DNA of 64,000 bases. It comes from Membranipora membranacea. Taxonomy: Eukaryota; Bryozoa; Gymnolaemata; Cheilostomatida; Membraniporidae. Numbering within the stretch: position 1 is the first letter of the stretch; every line of letters begins with the position of its first letter. A program made the position numbers and the translations under genes. The notes beneath the pieces are model-generated. The model searched no databases. It was not told the DNA's origin and worked only from the letters and a program-made list of their open reading frames with translations. Positions 46,101-57,200 of this stretch are shown here, piece by piece. The stretch is from the NCBI GenBank assembly GCA_914767715.1, contig OU612067.1, forward strand, positions 15,939,001 to 16,003,000. Direction: 5' to 3'.

Positions 46101-49100
46101 CCATGGACATACTCTATCTCTCTCCTCTTCAATCATTTGCCAATATGAATCTTCAGTGAGTATCTATTTAATATACTCATTTTTGCAACACTTCACTGGG
46201 AGATTAAAGTGAGAGCATTGAATGAGCAAACAATCATCTATATGGTCTTTGAACAAGTGGACAGATCTGTTCCTGTGGAGGCTGTAAACTAATTATGAAA
46301 TTGAGATAATTGACTTAAGCCTGATAAGACCATTGTTTAGATATGAGAAAAGTCGAGGAGCATAAGGCGATGGCAATGGTAACTAAAACAGTATAATATG
46401 GGATTTTTGCCCACAGCCTCTGACAGGCTGTACTAGGAGATAAGATAAGAACAACGAGTATAAGGACAACGGAAAAGGTACTGGCAACTGCAATAGAACA
46501 GCAGTATAAAGCATTCAATACGGCCAGCCGGACAAGTCAGTGTGAGTTGGTTGTCCCTTGAATAAATAATCCAGACTTGCTACAATTTCAAAAGCTGTCA
46601 GCTTGACTATCAAAGCTGTCTTTATATTGCAGGGAGAGAAGAAGTGTATAACATAGTCGACTGAGTTAGCTGAGAGGGGAAGAAGTTAAGAGATGGGAAT
46701 ACCACTGAGCAAACTAAGTACAATATCTACGGAATTAAGCATCAGGCGATCCAGATGAGAGGTTGCTAATTGAATCTCTGAATGACCCTGTCTGAATGAT
46801 GGAAGTGAGGAAGTGAGAAGGGGAAGTGAGAAGCTTTGAGTTGATTAATCCCATAAAGTTGCTCTCATAGCACTAGTACCACGTACGACTGAGAAATACA
46901 TGAAAGAGCAACATCGGTGTAAAACTCATAACCAGAGTCTGTATAGTGTCATGAACCGAAGCAAGCAAGTCGACAGTGAAAAAAAAAGAGAGGAAAAATT
47001 GATCTGTCAGTGGGTGTGACCAGATTTTTGCAAACGCTGTGTAGTGTTACGGTGTTGGAAGCTGGGAGCATCTCGAAAACAAGAACAATGGAATTAGGCA
47101 TCAGGCACTACATGCAAGTCGTGTTGGATCCGAGGGTGCAATTTGAATATCTCAATTAATCTCTTTGTATGATGTGGGAAAGAAATGGCTCCGCAACAAT
47201 AGAATGGGGAAAGTGAGAAGCTTTGAGGTGATTGAATCCATACAGTTGCTCTCATAGCACTAGTTCCAGTTACGACTGAGAAACATGTGAAGGAACGGCG
47301 TCGGGCGTAAAAATCACCAGTAGAGTCTGTATAGAGCCATGACCCAAAGCAAGAAAGTCGACAGTGGAAAAAAGAAGAGGAAAAAATTGACCTGTCAGTT
47401 GGTGCGACCAAATTTTTTGCAAACGCATTGTAGTGTAATGGAGTTTAAAGATGGGAGCAACCAAAGTAAAATAACTAAGGAATTGAGCATCAGGCACTAC
47501 ATGTATGATGTGTTGGATGCGAGAATGCATTTTGAATATCTAAATAAGTCTCTTTGAATGATGTGGGAAAGAAATGGCTCCGCAACAATAGAAGGGGGAA
47601 AGTGAGAACATTCATGGTGATTAAACCCATATAGTTGCTCTCAAAGTACTGTCAACGTATACAGCTGAGAAATTTATGAAGCAACGGTCTTGGTCGTAAT
47701 AATCGCCAGTAGATTATGTGTAGAGCCATCAACAAAAGCAAGCATGTCGACTGAATATACCTTAGAAAATATTGTTTACCATATTACGGACCAAAATGCT
47801 GTAGGTTCCATCGGATGTGGAAGGGGAGAATTAAATGCAGAGAAGCAACACAATAGATCAAACAGTACGAAAATCCATATGAGCTTCCTTGTAACCACCA
47901 AAAAAAGTCTCAAGAATGTATGTTGACCGCTAAAGACATAATATGTCAAGTAGGAAAGAATTGACCTTGTTGGTTCTAAATATTGTAATGGTCATTTATT
48001 CACAAGAGAGAAAAGCAGACCACACGCCATTCTGAAGCAAGCGTTGGGTCTATTGCCCGCACTTTTGAGATGAGCAGGGACAAACAAGGTGCATTGGAGA
48101 GTTCAGAGGTATCGCAGAAATGAAGTGAATAAATCTGTGAGATATCATGCCATATCGCCTGAGGAGTACAAGCCAGTGCATGACTCGGCCAGTCCCAAGC
48201 CTGGATAAAGAGAGAGGGTTGATGACAGGAGGAGCATCTGGCCAAGAAAAGCTATGCCACAAACCATTATGCCAGACAACCCGTATTAAGCAATGTGCTG
48301 AGGTTAGATAACCCTGCTCACCCTGTGGAAAGTAGGCCAGCGAGGCTAACAAAGAGCAAGCTTGTGACCCTAAACATTGGTACGCTCACAGCTAAGGGTA
48401 GCGAGATAGCTGATACGATGACAAGGCGTAACATAGACATTCTATGTCTACAGGAGACTAGATGGAAAGGCGGAAAATCTGGAGGAAAGGCAGGAAACAT
48501 CAGAGATGGCATCAAGCTGTACTGCAGTGGCGGGACAAGACCAAGAAATAGGTTGGCAATCAGTCTAAAACAGGAATGGCAAGATAAAGTGATTGATGTC
48601 ACCAGGAAATCAGATAGGATTATCACTATGAAATCGGGGACCACAAGGCAGACCTATAACTTCATATTTGCCTATGCCCAACAGCAAGGCTGTGACGAGG
48701 ATGAGAAAGACCGATTTTGGACACAGATTGGTGCAGTGGCTGATGGCATGCCCGCTTCAGACCGGGATGGGCCTACTAGAAGAACAAGAGGAGGATTTGA
48801 CAGGTGGCACGGCGGAAAAGCTCATGGAAACATTGACGCAGAAGGAGAAAGGATCCTGGATTTTGTCAGAGAGTGTGATTTTGGTTTGGTAACCACGATC
48901 TTTACTAAGAGTGATGTCCAGACATACACCTTCCAGAACTGGCATAACCAGACGGTATTAGACTACATCCAAATGAGGAGGGAAAGACTCGGAAAAATTA
49001 GGGAATGTAAAGTCATCCCAGGAGAAAGTTTAGCAGCTCAACAACGATTTCTAGTGATGAACTTCATTGTTGAAAGAAAAAGCGGAAAAGAAGAAAGCAT

Positions 49101-51836
49101 AAGAAGTAAATTAGCTGCTGGAAACTACGGAAAGAAGGAGAAGAACTTGTACAAGGACTGTCAGAGAAGTTTAAAATCATTGAAGAGAGTGAGAGGTTTT
49201 GCTAAGGGGGGGAGACATTCCCCGTGGTGATTGACACTGCTAAATAGGTGCTTGGAGAATCTATCCCGGGAATGTGCCTTGATAAGTAATCCTGGTGGCG
49301 GAACGAAGAAGTAGAAAAAGCAGCTGAAGAGAAGAAACATGCGTGGAAAGAGTGGAAGTTATCTTGTACTGAGGGAGATAAAGAGTTCTACAGGAATGGT
49401 TACAGCACTTATAAGGAGAAGGGTGGGGTGGCACGTGACGCTGCGAAATAGAACCTTTACAAGGAGTTGGCCTAAAATGGTCTGTTGATGATCCATCGTC
49501 TGGATAAAACAGCGGAGGTTAAAGATATAGACAGGCTCTCTTTTGTGAAGGATGGGAATGGAAATATCTTGAGTGATGTCAGTGAAACAAAGGAGAGGCG
49601 GATGAACTATTTCAACACTCTCTTGACCATGAAAACACCAGAGACTTGCTCGCACTGTATCACCAACTGAAGGCCCAGTTCAGGACTTTGAAACCACATA
49701 AATTGAGTATCAGCTGGATAGAATGGAGAACAATAAGTCTATAGGACCTGATGAACTTCAAATCAACCTAATCAAACTGCTAAGAGAGAGGGGAATCAAA
49801 TGGATGACATTATGTCTGAGAGAGATAATGAGAGACAGCATACCCCAGGAATGGAGAAAAAGTGTTATAACACCAATATTCTAACAGATAGGAGACCCTT
49901 TCATGTGTGGCAATTATCGAGGTATAAAAACTCCTCAGCCAATGCCCCAAACGATTGGTTGAAGCAAGACTAAGAACGATTGTTACCATCAATCAAAATC
50001 AGTTTGGTTTGCAGGTCCCCCACCTAGCCAATGTTCTGTCTATGTATACTACAAGAGAGATTCAGAGAGTTTGATCATGACCTGCAGTTTGTAGACCTAT
50101 ATGAGAACTGCTCGACTAAAGTTAGGACAAACACTGGGAGCAGAGAAGCTATTAAAATAAACGTGAGATTACATCAAGGATCTGCATTGAGTCCTTTGCT
50201 CTTTATCATCATCGCGGGTGTCATTACTGAAAGTATTGGTGAAGAAACACTGTGGGCAATGTCATTTTTGGATGACTTGGTACTCTTTGATAGCAGCCGT
50301 GAACATCTGGAAAGAAGATTGGAAGTATGGAGGGAGAGAATAGAGAGTGTGGGACTAAGGCTTGGCAGATCAAAGACAGTAGTTATCACCAGTAGGTGAG
50401 GATGGCAATATCTCGATGAGGAAGTATAACTGAGCAGAGATGGAAATCCTACCAAGACGCACACAGTTTAAGTACCTGGGCACCACCATCTACCAGGAAG
50501 GAGGGTGCCAGAAGGAGATTGATTTGCGTATTTCAAAGGCATGGAACAAATGGGAAGAGCAGAGTGGAGTGCTCTGCGACAGGAAGATGCCTGCCCACCT
50601 GAAAGTCCTCATCTACAAGACAGCGATACGACCAGCCCTGACATATGGGAATGAGACCTGGCCCATAACAGAAACCCTTATAGACAGGGTTAGATCCTGT
50701 GAGATTGCGAACGCTATGGTTTTGCATGGGGATAATCTTAGAGGAAGATTAAAGGAATGGAGACATAACAGCTGAAGCAAATATAATGCCAATCAGGGAT
50801 GTAATGAGGAAAAAGAGGGTAGAATGGTATGGTCATGTTTGTCGATGTGAGAGAGATGAAGTTATCAGGAGAGCGTGCGATTTGAGGGTGGAGGGAAGTA
50901 GTGGGCGTGGACAGCCAAATCAGCGCTGATGTGACACAATCAATGCCGACCTCCGCTGGCTAGTTCTAGAACGAAGTGATAAGAGTAACAAAATAAGGTG
51001 GAGAAATTTGGTGGAACTGGGAGTCAGGCAAAAACCCGCCACCCAATCAGGAATTCACGGTGAAAGGTGAACAAGGTAAACATATCATGCAATGTATAAT
51101 CGAATCTGTCTCAATTTTTCATACACCAGATGATTATAAAAGGTTTGAGATGAAAGAGAACCAGGTACATGGATAACAGGCTTAAATGGTAAATGATAAC
51201 TGTGAGGCATCTGACAAAAGGGCGAATGAGCCATGATTCAGATCAGCGTAGTTAGGATAGAGGGAGGAGGCAAAAGATATCATGTGAGGAGAGAATTGAA
51301 AAAAAACCAGAAATAGCCAAGGACATCTCATGGTTCAGCACTACTCAGCACATGGTGAAGAAAGATAAACTGCTAAAAACCATATCCTGTCGGCAAGGGC
51401 ATGTGAGCCGAGTTAAGATTACATATTGACATAGAAACAGTCAGGGATGTCAGAGAATAGCTCAGTGAAGAGATTCAGTGTGCAATTCCAGGAAAGAAGG
51501 AGGAAGCAGCCAAACAAAAAAGTGAGTAAAGGATGGCAAAAAAACCGGAAAACAGCCAATGACTTCTCATGATCCAGAATTGCTCAGCACATGGTGAAGA
51601 AATATAAACCACAGAAAGCCATGCCCGGTCAGCAAGGGCATGTGAGCCGAGTCAAGATTGCATATTGCCATGGAAACAGTCAGGAATGTCAGAGCCCTTG
51701 AGAAGAGAATGGCAAATAAAAAAACCAGAAATAGCCAATGAATTCTTATGGTCCAGAACTGCTCAGCGCATGGTGAAGAAATATTCTTACCTGCTGGTAG
51801 ATGTAAGAGAAGAATAATTAAGGGAATCAGCATCAT
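40184..51836 (-). CDS. NAGLU: Gene G: alpha-N-acetylglucosaminidase, catalytic core missing in this copy
   Basis: NAGLU is the lysosomal enzyme that removes terminal N-acetylglucosamine from heparan sulfate. Exons: signal peptide 51836-51791 (MMLIPLIILLLHLPAG), N-terminal domain 45151-44994 (AVEGLISRLLPSRSDEF), 44366-44294 (SSRRYGYSD), 43817-43737 (GQELVIRRSTLNM), 43291-43200, 42495-42391, 41563-41388 (FLFGRWVQNA-type segment and INQLTLWGPVG), 40691-40634 (YYWNRWFLFF), 40345-40184. RRYG, the VRR-type segment, QLTLWGP and YY..RW are family landmarks known to me. Between the second and third exons about 380 residues are absent, including both catalytic glutamates of the family. The exon before the gap ends in phase 0 and the next starts in phase 2, so they cannot splice together productively. 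A short exon before YYWNRW also appears missing (phase 1 against phase 2). Pseudogene, deletion allele or assembly collapse. Confidence 0.75.
41681..41828. mobile_element. Hairpin MITE in NAGLU intron, copy 1
   Basis: Long inverted repeat: CCAGCGTTGGAGTTGCCCC on the left against ACTCCAACGCTGG on the right, with outer TAGATCAAGTT and AACTTGATCTA. The loop is about 40 bp. Related to 43573-43685. Confidence 0.8.
42020..42232 (+). repeat. Diverged SINE copy
   Basis: Keeps the B-box-like GTTCGATTTGG, the body CACCTTGATATAAATAGTAG and the tail CAGTTCCAGTACCTGTACTC of the 13.9/63.5-kb family; otherwise heavily mutated. Confidence 0.5.
43045..43195 (+). repeat. 3'-end copy of the 34.8-36.1 kb element
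   Basis: Matches 35985-36145 (GGCTTCATG(C/G)TGCTGGGG, AGAAGGCCTCGAAACAG, GGTTTCTAGCTGAAG). Only the element's end is present, within a NAGLU intron. Confidence 0.65.
43573..43685. mobile_element. Hairpin MITE in NAGLU intron, copy 2
   Basis: Inverted repeat with outer TGCTACTAGATCAAGC and inner CAGTTGCTCTCGTCCACTG paired to CAGTGGAGAGAGCAACT. Same outer motif (CTAGATCAAG) as the 41.7-kb copy. A one-armed relative is near 44630-44715. Confidence 0.75.
46680..47760 (+). repeat. 388-bp tandem units at the retrotransposon 5' end
   Basis: Nearly three units. Repeated landmarks are GTGAGAAGCTTTGAG (46826 and about 47213; diverged near 47602), GTTGCTCTCA, AAGTCGACAGTG and GCATCAGGCACTACATG. Tandem 5' monomers upstream of a non-LTR element often act as promoters. 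Confidence 0.75.
48295..49230 (+). CDS. RTE retrotransposon APE endonuclease
   Basis: Open frame of 311 codons beginning inside the element. Landmarks are KLVTLNIGTLTAKG, IDILCLQETRWKGGKSG (the catalytic Glu in QETRW), SDRIITMKS, then the FAYAQQQGCDEDEKDRFW region. These fit the apurinic-type endonuclease domain of RTE elements, which nicks target DNA for target-primed reverse transcription. The frame drifts into the linker toward its end and is separated from the RT by frameshifts. Confidence 0.8.
   Translation: MLRLDNPAHPVESRPARLTKSKLVTLNIGTLTAKGSEIADTMTRRNIDILCLQETRWKGGKSGGKAGNIRDGIKLYCSGGTRPRNRLAISLKQEWQDKVIDVTRKSDRIITMKSGTTRQTYNFIFAYAQQQGCDEDEKDRFWTQIGAVADGMPASDRDGPTRRTRGGFDRWHGGKAHGNIDAEGERILDFVRECDFGLVTTIFTKSDVQTYTFQNWHNQTVLDYIQMRRERLGKIRECKVIPGESLAAQQRFLVMNFIVERKSGKEESIRSKLAAGNYGKKEKNLYKDCQRSLKSLKRVRGFAKGGRHSPW
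49690..50940 (+). pseudogene. RTE reverse transcriptase, frameshifted
   Basis: Segments in order: NNKSIGPDELQINLIKLL, SIPQEWRKSVITPIF, CGNYRGIKTP, LHQGSALSPLLFII, the catalytic box SFLDDLVLFDSS (usual form F/Y-A-D-D), FKYLGTTIYQEGG, ALTYGNETWPITE and EWYGHVCRCERDEV. Stops occur after ITPIF and between later blocks. Confidence 0.8.
51295..51790. repeat. Tandem repeat abutting the NAGLU exon 1 donor
   Basis: Three diverged units start with AACC(A/G)GAAA(T/A)(A)AGCCAA at about 51306, 51546 and 51723, each reaching ACATGGTGAAGAAA or a close variant. The last unit ends directly at the donor of the NAGLU signal-peptide exon (51790). Confidence 0.7.
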
Positions 51837-52282
51837 AACCTCGAAGTATGAAGGACCCGCAGCTGCTTCATAGGTTGTCTAAAAAAGAAAGAATAAACCA
51901 ACATTATTACACAAAGAACCGAAATCAGTAAAGTATAAATAAAATTATTATATCCAACAACAACCTAAATAACAGCAGAAAGTTTGGGACATATGTCACA
52001 TGACACATGCCCTCTTACAACTCTCAAGGCTTTTCGAAGCAGTTTACAAGCAACTAGTGGATTGGTCGAATAATTGTCCCATCCTCACACAGAATTATTC
52101 CTCCACATTTTAAAGTTTCATCTTTCCCAACAGGTACACAAACCCATAGGTTTCGCGCAAGTCTGCAGGGCCTTGCCACCGTGTTGGCTCTGATTGGTGA
52201 GTGTGGAGAAGAAGAGCCAAAGCCAAGTCATATGGTGCTTTCATAAAGAATGTGGGATATTGTATAGGCTTTTATGAAAATT

Positions 52283-52358
52283 TGATGACTTGAACCCACA
52301 ATTCTCAGACATCTTTAGGCCTAAGCAGTTGCTCCACCAATTGTGCCATCTGGAAATG
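52283..52358 (-). repeat. tRNA-derived SINE head
   Basis: On the minus strand, an A-box-like GATGGCACAATTGGTGGAGC is followed about 40 bp later by a B box GGGTTCAAGTC. The arms do not fold into a clean tRNA. Sequence near 52160 recurs inverted near 52850, suggesting two copies of the same SINE body. Confidence 0.45.
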
Positions 52359-53492
52359 TGATCGGAAAGATCAAGGCCAGCCCACAGAAACTATATTACA
52401 AAACTTAATAGGTGTTCTAGATACGAGGGCAGTAAAAACCATCGCTGTTGATGGGTGTTGTGGGAATTGTGGCAGGTGCTGTATGGGAATTTGTGAACAG
52501 CACTTAAGGCCTATAATGCATTGTTCCTGGTGCTGACTAAGGAGCCACAAGTGCTGTCACTAAGATATGGCCCACAATGCACCTGGGACACATCTCACAA
52601 CACTCAAGTAATGGATTTGACTAAGTATCTAAAATACGCCTTAACACACAAAACGGGCTATTCAAACAACCCCCCCCCCCCCCTCTACTAACTACATGGG
52701 TTTCTCAAAAGTCTGGTTACGGCCCGTACAGAACTGGAAACCTGTTTCTGTATTGTCCGTCATTCCATTTATCAAAAGTTAGGCAATGTCTAGATCGAAG
52801 GTACTTTCCTGAAGGTACCATGTCCTGTCATAGGCTATTCTAGTCCCCCACCCACCTATCAGGGCCAACGGTACCGCATTGGCTAGCAAGGCCCCAAAAA
52901 AATATAGCAGAACAAACGGCTGCACACTCAATTTACTTAATTAATAATAATCAACTGCAATTTGCTACAGTTCCAGGAAAGGCTTCAACCACTGGACCAC
53001 TTACCTGGTTAACTTTTGCAAACTGCAATGGGCCTGTTGTACTGACTGATCCCAAATACAGTAAGCTCAATTTCCTTTTGAATTTTAAACAATATCTTAG
53101 CGCAGATTTTTTTTAGCTGTAGCCTGGGCTTGTCACCCAAGACAGCATGCTTAGGCTAGGGTGTATGCACAATACTCCTAACAATTAGAGGTTCTCTACT
53201 CTTTGGATTTTATCCATGTCAAGGTAGGCTATGATTTAGCGATTCAAGCAATATCAATTCACTGCAAGGGAACCCAACTTCTAACTTGGAATGTGGACAC
53301 AACTTCATTAAAGAGCCATAATTTCTCTTCTAAAATACCCTTGTCTAGCTGGTCACCTATGGAATTCGAATAGGTACTCATTGCTTGTAGCTTAGCTAGC
53401 AATAAAACATTATGAGTGTAAAGACATGGCTATTCATGCTTAACTAGAAGAGTCAAGTTACATATAATAGAATTTTTTTTGTTATCTGTACA

Positions 53493-53906
53493 CAGGGGCG
53501 TATATTCTAAAAATTTTCACTCACTGACTGTTTAGAGATGAGCATAATGATCGGGCGCAGCCCGATCCACACGCCGTAGGCGTGGCGGGGAGGGTGTGGG
53601 AGGGGCGCTTAAGCGCCCTCCCACCACGGAAATTTTTGCATATCGGTAGCAAAATAGTGCAAGCAGAGAGGTATTTCAATAGCTCACTGAGGTATTTCAA
53701 TAGCTCACTGAGCTGTTGGGTACTTTCACAAAACAACTCAATAGCAGTAGAAGATTACGGAAAAATTTTGAAAAAAAACTGACCTAAATGGGATTCGAAC
53801 CCACAACAATCTGATATACTGTGATTATAAAGCAGACGCTCTACACACTGAGCTATTCAGTCACTCACGGAAATCCGTGGGCCGTGAGTGCTAATATACG
53901 CCACTG
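53493..53906. mobile_element. hAT-like non-autonomous element carrying a tRNA-like sequence
   Basis: A perfect 8-bp target duplication TCTGTACA flanks it (53485-53492 and 53907-53914). Terminal inverted repeats are CAGGGGCGTATATT and CAGTGGCGTATATT, typical of hAT ends. Inside are GC-rich palindromes (GGGCGCAGCCC; CACGCCGTAGGCGTG; GGGCGCTTAAGCGCCC), a 21-bp tandem duplication AGGTATTTCAATAGCTCACTG, and a minus-strand tRNA-like sequence. No transposase. Confidence 0.85.
53781..53862 (-). tRNA. tRNA-Ile(UAU)-like sequence inside the hAT-like element
   Basis: Reads GACTGAATAGCTCAG ... TAGAGCGTCTGCTTTATAA ... GTGGGTTCGAATCCCAT ... TTAGGTC. The D-arm, a T-arm with a perfect B box, and a loop with anticodon TAT are present. 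The acceptor stem pairs six of seven. The anticodon 3' stem is displaced by about 9 bases, which fits either a short intron after the anticodon or decay. A T-run follows the 3' end, as for a Pol III terminator. Functionality is doubtful. Confidence 0.5.
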
Positions 53907-54296
53907 TCTGTACACTTCTAAGAAAACCTCTATAAATAAATAAATAAATTTTGAGGTTACCGAGTTTTCGAAGATATTGATTGAGCTTTTGTTTTTTTTG
54001 TGTCCATATGATTATTTATCAAGGAAGTACATCGCATTGCTGGGAAGTCAATCAAATGGTGGAGGTAACTGAGGTAAACCTGCATGCAAGGAACCCTATC
54101 ACACCTTGGTTTTAGTGATATCCTAGCGCTGCTTTACATCGAAGGCAGTCTCAACAACCACAGGATCGGATCTGCCCCCCACTTATCAGAGACAAAATAA
54201 AATAATTTGAGATAACCAATGCTTCCACTATAAATTACTACTGTGGCTGACAGGAATGAGTATTATTATATAGTACTCACAAAGGGAGATCAAATC

Positions 54297-57200
54297 TCAG
54301 AGTGATGAAGAGGAGGAGAGAGATGGAGTGCTTCCATGGCTGATGTGTCTTCGCCTCTCATGGGCAATTCTCCTGTATGTAACTCTCTGTAATCAAATGA
54401 ATGCAGATTGCAAATTGATGTCTTCAGTCTACATTGATTGTAAGAGTGACCTCATATAAAGCCTTTTATACCAATAATGAATTTCATCAAATTCCTTTGA
54501 TGACATAAGAACAATATTATTAAAAGCGTGTCTTGATGCATTATGGGAGTTTTGTTGACTGCATCAGACAACTTGAAAAACATTGATATCACTATCACAT
54601 ATTATTAAACTGTCTACAAGGGTCCCACAATGGGCCATGTAAAGCCGACAATCCTAACACGTACACTGTGTTTCATAGGGTGGCAATGGTGGAGTAGAAT
54701 AAGCTATGGGACAAGAGAACACGCCAGAGGCATGGTATTTAGCACCACCAACCCATTCTATTTCTCGAGGTGTTGAAATGACGTAATCAGTTAGTGCACT
54801 TGCTATTCACTACCGGGCAATTGTTGTCACAGGAGAAGTGGGTTCAAATCCTATTAGGGGAGCTTTCAAGGTTGATTGTTCCGGCCCCCAGCACCATCGT
54901 GTGTATACCTCTTCTGGGACAATCTGGCTCAAACATTGATTCAATCGAGATCTATTACTTGAAGTGTAGTCTGACGCCTTTCGGTTAATCTGGAACACAA
55001 CTTTACATTGAGGGTGTTGGGTGGGGTGGAGGGGGGTTTGGTCCACCGAACATCTAATTTGTTACACTATATAACACCGATTATTAGTATGACTTACCTC
55101 CTCCTCACTCAAGTTTAGATAAAATAACCTGGCCCTTTTCCCTTTAAAGGGGAGTTGACCAGCATTATTAAGTGCTATCACCGATCTGGGTAGCGATGGA
55201 ATACCCTGAAAAACAAGGATAGTGGGTAACATTACACAGCGTTACCTCTTGGATCAAATTAGACTGTTTCTCAAACTTTGCAGACCTAAAAGACCTATAA
55301 ATACAAAATGACTTCAAAATCACAATTATGTTTAATTAAATTTTCTTTTATGTGGGCTAATCACAACATCAGACTATTGAGCTGGACCATACTGCCCTAC
55401 TTTGCGAAAACCTGCAGAAATTGATTACAGTGCATGTGAATCCAACTAGCGTGCTCACCAGACATATTGTTTAGTATTGCAAACAAACTACTGGATCAAG
55501 TTTTCCAGCGCGGATGCTATATTTTGAGTTGCTGCCCTTAAAATTTAAGCGATTAAATTTAAACCCTTAAAATTTTTAAATTCATGGTAAGCGATGAATG
55601 CGCAGTGGATCTGAACTTCTGAAGTGTTTTAAATTCTGAAATCAATTATTTGGATCATATCTTATCCATTACCGAGTCTTTTAAGTGCACAGGACAATAC
55701 TTTTCTCAACCAATTCTTGCCAAGATAATCATTTGGAAATATTTGAGTATGGTTCAATAAGTTTTAAACAAGCTTACCTGTCTCCTTACAGGTCCCAGCT
55801 CGATGGACAATGTTGATATTTCATCCGAGAGGGACCTGTCGATGTTAAGACTGGCCTGCGACGCTCTCCAACGCTGAAATAAGAATGTAAAGCTTCAAAC
55901 ATCGATACGTTGTCCTTCTCCTGTTCATATTTACCTGCTTATGATTGTTCCAAAGATTGTAAGGTTTGGTGAAGTCTAATTTAACCAAAAGATTGTTATC
56001 AAAAAACTAAAATTGTAAAGACTGAACATAACTCCGAAAATTGATGCCAAGAAATCCTAAGACATTTGTACTGGGCCAAGCATGTAGCAGAGTGCAAATG
56101 AACACAGTTATTCACATTGAAGCAGAAGAACTTAGCAGAATGACCCATAAAAGACTTAATGATCAGATATCACATTGCTAATGTTTGATAATACAAGGAT
56201 CAATTTATGGATGATGCTAAAGATAATCTCAATATAGGTCTTACTTCTTGCAGGCCAGGGAGACATGATCTGCTGGAGGGTGGTTCCTGAAACAAGAATT
56301 AAGGGATGAAAATGAAGAATACCCATCGGAGGGCAGTGACTAATACTAAAAAGTTACCATTTTGTATATATTAAAGCTGGGCCATTTGTTGTTAAGGAAC
56401 ATTATAGCAGTTCTCGAAATTAGACTTCGAACTGAGGACTGAGAATAATACCAAAAACCTGATTCCTTCACAATCACTTTACATAACATAAATTTATAAG
56501 TGTTAATTCACCTGACGGTCGATGGTCTGAAGGTCTTGGTCCTGATGGTCGCTGGTCTGATGGACGATGGTCTGATGGTCAATTGCCTGCCACTGACCAT
56601 TCCTCACCTCGGTCACATTAGCTGCTCTTCTCTCTTCTTCTTCCGGTCTCTCAGCCTGATGGTCGATGGTCCGATGGACGATGGTCTGATGGACGATAGC
56701 CTGATGGACGATTGCCTGATGGTCAATTGTTTGACACTGACCATCCCTCACCTCGGTCACATTAGCTGCTCTTCTCTCTTCTTCTTCCGGTCTCTCAGCC
56801 TGATGGTCGATGGTCTGATGGATGATGGTCTGATGGACGATGGCCTGATGGCCAATTGTTTGACACTGACCATCCCTCACCTCGGTCACATTAGCTGCTC
56901 TTCTCTCTTCTTCTTCCGGTCTCTCAGCCCATTTAGCAGCTAATGCGGCATGCATCTTAAAGTAACCAAAACATACAAATAACCTCCCATCTCATGGTCA
57001 CACAGACATACGGTTGGACATCACTTCCTCACTATAACTGTTTCTATATCATGATGTTTGGAACATGTGGACGAAACTTATGATTGTATTGATTGTTAGT
57101 TGTCCATCCATGCATAGCGAGGGCACAATCTTCTATACTTAAATATAATTGGCATCTAAGTTGTCTGGAGTTCATCGATAGAGATTCGATCAAAAATAAC

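Larger units (their letters stand above)
46680..51065 (+). mobile_element. RTE-type non-LTR retrotransposon, decayed, in NAGLU intron 1
   Basis: Plus-strand order: 5' tandem repeats (46.68-47.76 kb), APE-type endonuclease (48.3-49.2 kb), reverse transcriptase (about 49.7-50.4 kb) and C-terminal region (50.44-50.94 kb). Frameshifts and stops interrupt the frame, so this copy is inactive. It is inserted antisense to NAGLU. Borders are approximate; no target-site duplication was identified. Confidence 0.8.
51837..54296. other. Spacer between NAGLU and gene F
   Basis: Contains the likely NAGLU 5' untranslated exon start (acceptor at 51879), tRNA-like SINE heads, a poly-C tract near 52671, and a hAT-like element. 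No further coding sequence is seen. Confidence 0.45.

Noticed and set aside
46315-46518. Hydrophobic 67-codon minus-strand frame
   Set aside because: Low-complexity hydrophobic stretch with no splice context, next to the retrotransposon; likely chance.
48318-48644. Minus-strand 108-codon frame
   Set aside because: Antisense of the RTE endonuclease.
56500-56943. Plus-strand 147-codon frame with repeated MVDGLMDDGLM
   Set aside because: Antisense of the gene F exon 3 repeat block, whose minus strand has correct splice borders and homologous repeats.
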